The notes under the pieces: model-generated | Database searches by the model: none | Seen by the model: only the letters and a program-made list of their open reading frames with translations | What the model was told of the DNA's origin: nothing | From: CAKOSP01 sp964370545 | Lineage (GTDB): Bacteria; Bacillota_I; Bacilli_A; RF39; UBA660 | Reading direction: 5' to 3' | NCBI GenBank assembly: GCA_964370545.1 | Contig: CAYJJQ010000012.1 | Span: 1-30,031, forward strand | DNA: 30,031 bases | Program-made: the position numbers and the translations under genes | In this document: piece after piece, positions 24,328 through 30,031 of the stretch | Layout of the letters: every line of letters starts with the position of its first letter | Numbering within the stretch: position 1 is the stretch's first letter

Positions 24328-25626
24328 ATGAAGCGAAATAATATATTTTTAAAATCTACTTTAATATTACTTGTGGGCGGTTTTATTACTAGACTTATAG
24401 GTTTTATAATTAAAATATTTTATACTAGAGCAGTTGGCACTGATGGTATAGCTTTATTTGCTATTGTAATGCCTACCTATTCTATGCTAATAACTTTTGC
24501 AACACTTGCGCTGCCACTAACAATTTCAAAGTTAGTAGCAGAAGGTAAAAGAAGAAGTATAAGTATTATTAGTAATGCTGGTGTAATAATGCTTATAGTA
24601 AATATAATTATAATTACATTTACTATAATTACTAGTGATTTTATAAGTACAAAACTTCTTAATGAACCAAATGCTAAATATATATTAATTGCTATGAGTT
24701 TAACTTTACCATTTGTATCAGTATCTTCAATTATTAAAGGCTATTTTTTAGGTAAACAAAATACTCTACCTTATATGGTATCTAATATATTAGAGCAAGT
24801 TCTTAGATTTATTATTATTTTAGCTATAATTCCCATTTTATTAAAAATAAGTATAATTCATGCAGTTGCAGGATTAATATTAATTGCTATAATATCCGAA
24901 TCATTTAGTGTATTAGTATTTTGGTTTTTTCTCCCTAAAAATATTAATATACAAAAAGAAGACTTAAAATATAACAGTCATATAAAAAAGGACATACTAG
25001 CAGTAGCTATGCCTACTGTATCTAGCAGAATCATAGGAAACATAGGATATTTTTTTGAACCCATTATACTTACAAATTTTCTTATTTTTAGCGGATATAA
25101 CGCTGCAGATATTATTAGAGATTATGGAGCATATAATGCTTATGCTATATCCTTACTTACTATGCCAGCATTTTTTATTCAAGCTCTTTCACAAACGATA
25201 ATCCCTGAAATAAGCAAATTTAAAGAGCAAAATAATTATAAAATGATTAAAAAAAGAGTTAAACAAATAAGTGTTTTTACATTTATTATAGGATTATTTT
25301 CATCTCTTTTTATATTAGTATTTAGGGATTATATATTAGATATTTTATATAATACTACTCTTGGTAGTGATTATATAAAAGTATTAGCTCCTTTTTTTGT
25401 AATATTTTATTTAGAGGGTATATTTTATTCAGTGTTACAAGCAATAGGAAAAGCTAAAATAGCTTTTAAAATATCATTTATTGGAGTTATAATAAAACTA
25501 ATAACACTTGCTATATTATCACTTATGCATATAGGTATATATGCACTCATAATAGCAGAAATAATAAATATAATACTAATTATTATACTAAACATCATAG
25601 CATTAAAAAAGGAAAGAGTTATTTAA
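24328..25626 (+). CDS. SpoVB/MurJ-like flippase (MOP superfamily)
   Basis: 432 residues, almost entirely transmembrane helices (roughly a dozen). The start, STLILLVGGFITRLIGFIIKIFYTRAVG at about 10-37, is the typical opening of the SpoVB/polysaccharide-exporter branch, with PTYSMLITFATLALPLTISKLVAEG following. SpoVB works in spore cortex synthesis and related proteins can flip lipid II in vegetative cells. It is shorter than Bacillus SpoVB (about 518 residues), so a general cell-wall precursor flippase is as likely as a spore role. The ribosome site is weak (AAAGAAG). The stop codon overlaps the stop of the convergent mutS. Confidence 0.85.
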   Translation: MKRNNIFLKSTLILLVGGFITRLIGFIIKIFYTRAVGTDGIALFAIVMPTYSMLITFATLALPLTISKLVAEGKRRSISIISNAGVIMLIVNIIIITFTIITSDFISTKLLNEPNAKYILIAMSLTLPFVSVSSIIKGYFLGKQNTLPYMVSNILEQVLRFIIILAIIPILLKISIIHAVAGLILIAIISESFSVLVFWFFLPKNINIQKEDLKYNSHIKKDILAVAMPTVSSRIIGNIGYFFEPIILTNFLIFSGYNAADIIRDYGAYNAYAISLLTMPAFFIQALSQTIIPEISKFKEQNNYKMIKKRVKQISVFTFIIGLFSSLFILVFRDYILDILYNTTLGSDYIKVLAPFFVIFYLEGIFYSVLQAIGKAKIAFKISFIGVIIKLITLAILSLMHIGIYALIIAEIINIILIIILNIIALKKERVI

Positions 25627-25636
25627 CTTTCCTTTT
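25607..25636. terminator. Terminator inside overlapping ends of spoVB-like gene and mutS
   Basis: AAAAGGAAAGAGTT (25607-25620) pairs with AACTTTCCTTTT (25625-25636), with a 2-base bulge and 4-base loop. On the minus strand a run of six T follows, so it should stop mutS transcripts well; the plus-strand T-run is short. Confidence 0.65.
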
Positions 25637-28169
25637 CATTTACTATTTTTTTTAATTCAAATAATTTATTCATTGCTTCAAGTGGTGTAATATTTAAAAT
25701 ATCTAACTCTTTTAATTCTTTTTCTAATGTATCATCTTTCTTTTCATTTTCAAAACCTAAAGATAACTGATATACATCATTTATTTTAGAATTTGATTTA
25801 GAATTATTTTCATATTCATTTAGTATTTCAGATGCTCTAGCAAGCAGATCATTAGGTAATTTTGCTAAACTGGCTACATGCACTCCATAACTTCTATCAA
25901 CTGGACCACTTTTTACTTTATGTAAAAAAGTTATAGCATTATTTTCTTCTACTGCACTAACATGCATATTTTTTATATTAGGAATTTTCTTATCAATTGA
26001 TGTTAATTCATGATAATGAGTTGAAAATAAAGTAAAACATTTTATTTTAGTACTAACATATTCTAATATTGCCTTAGCAATAGCCATACCATCATAAGTA
26101 GCAGTTCCTCTTCCTAGTTCATCAAATAATATTAAACTATTTTCCGTTGCATTTACGATAGCATTTCTCGCTTCTTTCATTTCAACCATGAAAGTAGATT
26201 CTCCTGCGACTAAATCATCTGATGCACCTATTCTCGTAAATATTTTATCTATTATAGGTATATCAGCACTTTTAGCAGGTACAAAAGATCCCATTTGAGC
26301 CATAATTATTGTTATAGCTATTTGTCTCATATATGTAGATTTACCACTCATATTCGGACCTGTTAAAAGAATAGTTGTATTATTTGTATCAAAGAAACAA
26401 TCATTTGGCACAAATTCTTTACCTTGAGCATGCTCTACAACTGGATGCTTACCAGCTATTATATTTAATCTTTTATCATTATTTATTGTAGGTCTAACAA
26501 GGTTATAATCATCTGCACACTGTGCAAGTGCTGCTATTACATCTATCTCACTAATTATATTAGCAGTTTGTTTTAAAGTAAGTATTTCTTTTTTTACACT
26601 CTCTTTAAGTTCTAAAAATAAATTATATTCTATATCATTTATTTTTTCTTCTGCTCCTAATATAAGTGCTTCTTTTTCTTTTAGAAGAGGAGAGATATAT
26701 CTTTCAGCACCAGCTAGTGTTTGTCTTCTTTCAAAACCAAATTCTGGTTTTATATCTTTAACACTTCCTTTAGAAACTTCTATATAGTATCCAAATACTT
26801 TATTAAATCCAACTTTTAAGTTCTTAATACCAGTTTCTTCTTTAATTTGTTTTTCAAAATTGGCAACAAAGTTTTTTCCACCACTTCTTATTTCTTTAAG
26901 TTCATCTAACTCTTTATTATAGCCATCTTTTATTAATCCCCCTTCTTTTAAAGTTATGGGAGCATCCAAAGATATAGCTGAATTTAATAATTCAAATAAG
27001 GAAGTATGAGTATTTATATCGTACTCAAAATTTAATTTTTTTATTATATTTTTTATTTCAGGTAATACTTCTAAACTATTTTTAATTTGTAATAAATCTC
27101 TAGCATTAATAGATCCATTTACTACCTTACCTATTAGTCTTTCAATATCATATATTTCATATAAATTATTTCTTAATTCTTCTTTTAAAATAAATTCATT
27201 ATTTAGTTTTTCTATCTTATCATATCTATCATTTATTTTGCTTATATCTTTTAAAGGGTTAAGCAAATATTGTTTTAATAATCTTGAACCAATTGCTGTC
27301 TTAGTTTTATCTAATAACCATAATAAACTAAACGTTCTTTCTTTATATCTTATTGTTTCAACAAGTTCTAAGTTTTTAACAGAATATATATCTAATTGCA
27401 TATAATCTAATTTATTAACTATATTAATTTCATTTATATGATTTAAATCTTTTAACAAATTATTTTCTAAGTAGTAAAATAAATGTTTAATACCCATTAT
27501 AACTCTAGAATCATATTTAGTAGCAAATTCTCTTGCTTCTTCTTCAAGTTTATCAGAGTATGTAATATCTATAAAATAACTGTTTTTAAGTTTATCAATT
27601 AAAGTTATATTTTCATTATTAATCATTATTAATTCTTTAATTGACAAACTTAATATTTCATTAATAATAGCTTCATCTTCTAATTTAACAGATACACTAT
27701 TAAGTTTTCCAGTAGATATATCAAGATATGTAAGTATATATATATCTTTAAAAGTTATAAGCGATCCAATAAAAGATTCACTATGTTGATCAAGTAGTTC
27801 AAAATCAGCTATAGTTGCTTTAGAAACTACGGATACTACATCTCTTTTAACCATACCTTTAACATTTTTAGCATCTTCTAATTGTTCTGCTAAAGCTACT
27901 TTATATCCTTTATTTACTAGTTTTTCTAAATATGATTTAACAGAATGATGAGGAACTCCACACATTGGAACTCTTTCTTTTAATCCTGCAACTTTACCTG
28001 TTAAAGTAAGTTCCAATTCTCTTGATGCAATTAATGCATCTTCAAAAAATAACTCATAAAAATCACCTAAACGGAAAAATAGTAGTTTATCTTCATATCT
28101 ACTTTTAATAGATGCATACTGTTGCATCATTGGGCTTAGTTCATTCTTATTTACTTCACATAACTTCAT
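25623..28169 (-). CDS. mutS: DNA mismatch repair protein MutS
   Basis: 848 residues, normal length for MutS, which recognises mismatches and signals repair. The mismatch-binding Phe-x-Glu lies in GDFYELFFEDA (about 35-45), and SPMMQQY precedes it. The ATPase domain has Walker A GPNMSGKST at 604-612, Walker B region DELGRGTATYDG at 683-694 and FSTHYHEL for the switch. A C-terminal dimerisation segment remains. The promoter lies so close that the leader is about a dozen bases, and no clear Shine-Dalgarno precedes the ATG at 28169. No mutL is in the window. Many reduced Mollicutes lack MutS, so its presence speaks for a less reduced lineage. Confidence 0.97.
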   Translation of the reverse strand: MKLCEVNKNELSPMMQQYASIKSRYEDKLLFFRLGDFYELFFEDALIASRELELTLTGKVAGLKERVPMCGVPHHSVKSYLEKLVNKGYKVALAEQLEDAKNVKGMVKRDVVSVVSKATIADFELLDQHSESFIGSLITFKDIYILTYLDISTGKLNSVSVKLEDEAIINEILSLSIKELIMINNENITLIDKLKNSYFIDITYSDKLEEEAREFATKYDSRVIMGIKHLFYYLENNLLKDLNHINEINIVNKLDYMQLDIYSVKNLELVETIRYKERTFSLLWLLDKTKTAIGSRLLKQYLLNPLKDISKINDRYDKIEKLNNEFILKEELRNNLYEIYDIERLIGKVVNGSINARDLLQIKNSLEVLPEIKNIIKKLNFEYDINTHTSLFELLNSAISLDAPITLKEGGLIKDGYNKELDELKEIRSGGKNFVANFEKQIKEETGIKNLKVGFNKVFGYYIEVSKGSVKDIKPEFGFERRQTLAGAERYISPLLKEKEALILGAEEKINDIEYNLFLELKESVKKEILTLKQTANIISEIDVIAALAQCADDYNLVRPTINNDKRLNIIAGKHPVVEHAQGKEFVPNDCFFDTNNTTILLTGPNMSGKSTYMRQIAITIIMAQMGSFVPAKSADIPIIDKIFTRIGASDDLVAGESTFMVEMKEARNAIVNATENSLILFDELGRGTATYDGMAIAKAILEYVSTKIKCFTLFSTHYHELTSIDKKIPNIKNMHVSAVEENNAITFLHKVKSGPVDRSYGVHVASLAKLPNDLLARASEILNEYENNSKSNSKINDVYQLSLGFENEKKDDTLEKELKELDILNITPLEAMNKLFELKKIVNEKES

Positions 28170-28187
28170 ATTTAATTCACATTATTT

Positions 28188-28215
28188 ATTATATCACTCT
28201 TTATATTTATTTCAA
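28188..28215 (-). promoter_or_regulatory. Promoter of mutS
   Basis: Minus strand TTGAAA (28215-28210), 16-base spacer, TATAAT (28193-28188) with TG upstream (extended -10). Transcription would begin only about 12 bases before the ATG. Confidence 0.7.
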
Positions 28216-28217
28216 AT

Positions 28218-28241
28218 AAAAAAATAGCCATAAGGCTATTT
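28218..28241 (-). terminator. Terminator of the SepM-like gene
   Basis: AAATAGCC and GGCTATTT (8 bp, 28241-28234 with 28229-28222) with a 4-base loop and a following T-run on the minus strand. It overlaps the stop codon. Confidence 0.88.
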
Positions 28242-29237
28242 ACTTTCTAAAATTGCTACTGCTTCACTAAAGTTAGTAACTCCGTGTAATTCAATATCTA
28301 AATCGTATTGCATTATTACTAATGCAGCTTCTAAATAATTTTCAATAGGACAAAAGAATATATCCGCATCTTTTGATCCTAAAATTTTATATTTAACACC
28401 ATCTATTTTTCCAACATTACCTTCTTCATCAATAGTACCTGTACCCACTATTTTAAGGTCATTTGATAAATCTTCTTCTACTAAATTATCATATATAGCA
28501 AGCGTTAACATTAAGCCTCCTGAAGGTCCAGATTCACTAGCTTTAGAATCAATAGTAATTTCAGGGTTATTAGTATATTCATAGGTAGTAACAAATGCTA
28601 TTCCTATTTTAGGTTCATTATCTATTAACGATAATGTAGCAGTTGTCATTACCTGTTTATCATCTCTTGATACTAATATATTTATAGTATCACCTACTTT
28701 TTTGGTAGATAAAACACTTTCTAAATCACTAATTTTATTTATATGTATATCATCTATTTTCAATATAGCATCCCCTACTAACATATCAGTTTTAGCTTCC
28801 TCAAAAATATAAGAAACATTTACAACTTCTTTAGTAATATTTAATTCTTTAGAAGCATGACTATATGCAAGCATGGTAGCAATGTCTTTTGAAGATTCCA
28901 TTTGTAATTTATTAGTTATTAATAATTCATCCATATCTTGATTATCTAAAGTAATTTCTTCATTACTTACTAAATCCCAGTTAGGAATAATATATGATAG
29001 TAATACCGTAGGTAATGTTGCATTATATACAGATACATATGCCATATTATATGAACCATTTATATCTGTTGCTCCAGGAACAGTTATTCTATCATTTAAA
29101 TTAACATGACCTCCAGGAACATATATTACATAAGGTAATTTAATAGTAAATACTAATATAATTATTATTAAGGATATCAAAAAACCTTTATTTTCTTTAA
29201 TATAATTTTTAATTTTTTCATATATTTTACTAAACAT
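28236..29237 (-). CDS. PDZ-Lon membrane protease, SepM/YlbL family
   Basis: 333 residues: one N-terminal membrane helix (about 18-38), an extracellular region starting VIYVPGGHVNLNDRI, a PDZ domain (about 120-200, with MLVGDAILKIDDIHI) and a C-terminal Lon-type protease domain. The catalytic dyad is S239 in SGPSGGLML and probably K284 in GVKYKILG; VGTGTIDEEGNVGKIDG lies between. Streptococcal SepM processes a secreted competence peptide; YlbL has been linked to recovery from DNA damage in Bacillus. I chose the ATG at 29237 because GGTGAT stands 6 bases before it; an ATG 12 bases upstream has no such site. It is divergent from a ylbJ-like gene, echoing the ylbJ-ylbL neighbourhood. Confidence 0.92.
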   Translation of the reverse strand: MFSKIYEKIKNYIKENKGFLISLIIIILVFTIKLPYVIYVPGGHVNLNDRITVPGATDINGSYNMAYVSVYNATLPTVLLSYIIPNWDLVSNEEITLDNQDMDELLITNKLQMESSKDIATMLAYSHASKELNITKEVVNVSYIFEEAKTDMLVGDAILKIDDIHINKISDLESVLSTKKVGDTINILVSRDDKQVMTTATLSLIDNEPKIGIAFVTTYEYTNNPEITIDSKASESGPSGGLMLTLAIYDNLVEEDLSNDLKIVGTGTIDEEGNVGKIDGVKYKILGSKDADIFFCPIENYLEAALVIMQYDLDIELHGVTNFSEAVAILESK

Positions 29238-29253
29238 TATTATCACCATTCTA

Positions 29254-29262
29254 ATTATATCA
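29254..29262 (-). promoter_or_regulatory. Extended -10 element of the SepM-like gene
   Basis: Minus strand TGATATAAT, 17 bases above the chosen ATG and between two divergent start codons. No good -35 is seen. Confidence 0.45.
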
Positions 29263-29277
29263 AACTTTGGAGCAATT

Positions 29278-30031
29278 ATGAAAAAAACTTTACAAAATTT
29301 ACTTACATTATTTTTATTTTTAATATTACTATTATTATNNNNNNNNNNAAATATCTATAGATGCATTTACACTTTTTTCAAATAAAGTATTTCCTTCATT
29401 ATTTATTTCATTTATTATTAGTGATATTTTTATAGAATACAATTTAGCATATTATATTTACAAAGTAATAGGAAATTTGTTTGGAAAAATATTTAATTTA
29501 AGTACAAATGGTTCTTTAGCATTTATTTTATCTTTTATAAGCGGTAGTCCTACTAATGCATATATCATTAATTCTCTTTATTTAGATAATAAAATAAATA
29601 CTAAGGAGGCAAATAAATTATTATCTTATACTTTTTTTACTAACCCTTTATTTTTATATATTATTTTAGAGTCTATATTTAATAATAAAATANNNNNNNN
29701 NNTGGTAGTATCTAATGTAATAATAGCTTTATTAAGTCCTAGAGTTAAATTATATAATAATTATAATTTACTAAATAAAACTAATAATTTAGGAACTGTA
29801 TTAATTAAATCAATAAAAAAAAGCATAAATAGTATGCTTATTATATTAGGTAGCATTACTTTTTTTATGATTATTAGCCATGTAATTACTGCATATATTA
29901 ATAATCATTATGTTATCACTTTAATAAAAGGCATTTTTGAAATTACTGCTGGGTTAAATAATATTAGTTCATTATTTCTAAGTAGTAATTTAAAAGAACT
30001 TATGTGTGTAGTTATAATCTCTTTTGGGGGG
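29278..30031 (+). CDS. YlbJ-like membrane protein, partial and gapped
   Basis: ATG at 29278 with GGAG six bases upstream opens a hydrophobic protein (MKKTLQNLLTLFLFLILLLL). Two ten-N gaps interrupt it and it runs off the window. The frame changes across the first gap and is kept across the second, as placeholder Ns allow. The middle part reads FISGSPTNAYIINSLYLDN then KEANKLLSYTFFTNPLFLY, and the last part IKGIFEITAGLNNISSLF to ISFGG. These match the YlbJ/nucleoside-recognition ('gate') family of integral membrane proteins, where a GYP-type motif and an EITxGL block are typical. YlbJ is needed for normal sporulation in Bacillus. Several transmembrane helices are evident. A pseudogene is unlikely, since no stop codon occurs in the sequenced parts. 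Confidence 0.8.
29339..29348. other. Assembly gap (10 N)
   Basis: Ten Ns inside the YlbJ-like gene; the frame shifts from one side to the other, so the true gap length is not ten. Confidence 0.98.
29693..29702. other. Assembly gap (10 N)
   Basis: Second run of ten Ns in the YlbJ-like gene; the true length is unknown. Confidence 0.98.

Noticed and set aside
29278..30031. YlbJ-like gene as a frameshifted pseudogene
   Set aside because: The frame change coincides with a ten-N placeholder gap, and each sequenced part is open and matches the family.

Overview
The window is a strongly AT-rich stretch of a Firmicute-type chromosome. TGG encodes Trp and TGA is used as a stop (for example in rel and the TPM-domain gene), so the code is standard and not the mycoplasma code. 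Gene content and order match Bacillus subtilis housekeeping blocks (yrzL-yrrK-yrzB-yrrL-yrrM-yrrN-yrrO-greA, relA-dtd-aspS/hisS, comN-spoVB, ylbJ/ylbL). Base composition, compact overlapping genes and homologues of sporulation genes suggest an uncultured gut Bacilli lineage of the RF39 or Erysipelotrichia kind; that placement is inference. Three runs of exactly ten N look like scaffold placeholders, so this is probably a draft or metagenome assembly.

Layout. 1-1860: the tail of an unidentified plus-strand gene, a shared terminator, then a promoter-led tandem pair of paralogous, unrecognised proteins with an HExxH motif, one broken by an assembly gap. 1888-2271: a small PH-like protein. 2310-7431: one long minus-strand operon ireB-ruvX-yrzB-mltG-trmR-yrrN-trhP-greA, joining septal peptidoglycan processing (MltG), kinase signalling (IreB) and wobble-uridine tRNA modification (TrhP/TrmR). 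7454-9262: a HerA-like ATPase. 9263-9578: a divergent intergenic region with a strong promoter, a foldable RNA of about 160 nt and a terminator, then rnr on the plus strand.

11683-17753: a translation operon hisS-asnS-gatC-gatA-gatB under one T-box riboswitch whose specifier triplet is ambiguous. 17817-19421: lemA and a TPM-domain membrane protein. 19463-21444: aspS with its own canonical T-box (specifier GAC). 21459-24296: comN-like gene, rel and dtd, closely packed; Rel keeps its synthetase motifs but has lost hydrolase catalytic residues. 24328-25626: a SpoVB-like flippase on plus, overlapping the stop codon of mutS. 25623-29262: mutS, then a SepM/YlbL-type PDZ-Lon protease. 29278-end: a divergent YlbJ-like membrane protein broken by two gaps and the window edge.

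Most of the window is ordinary conserved housekeeping DNA for translation, tRNA quality, stringent response and repair. The points worth a second look are the Rel hydrolase substitutions, the ambiguous T-box specifier over a His/Asn/transamidation operon, the RNA beside rnr, and the tandem HExxH paralogues. I see no CRISPR array, tRNA, rRNA, IS element or prophage.
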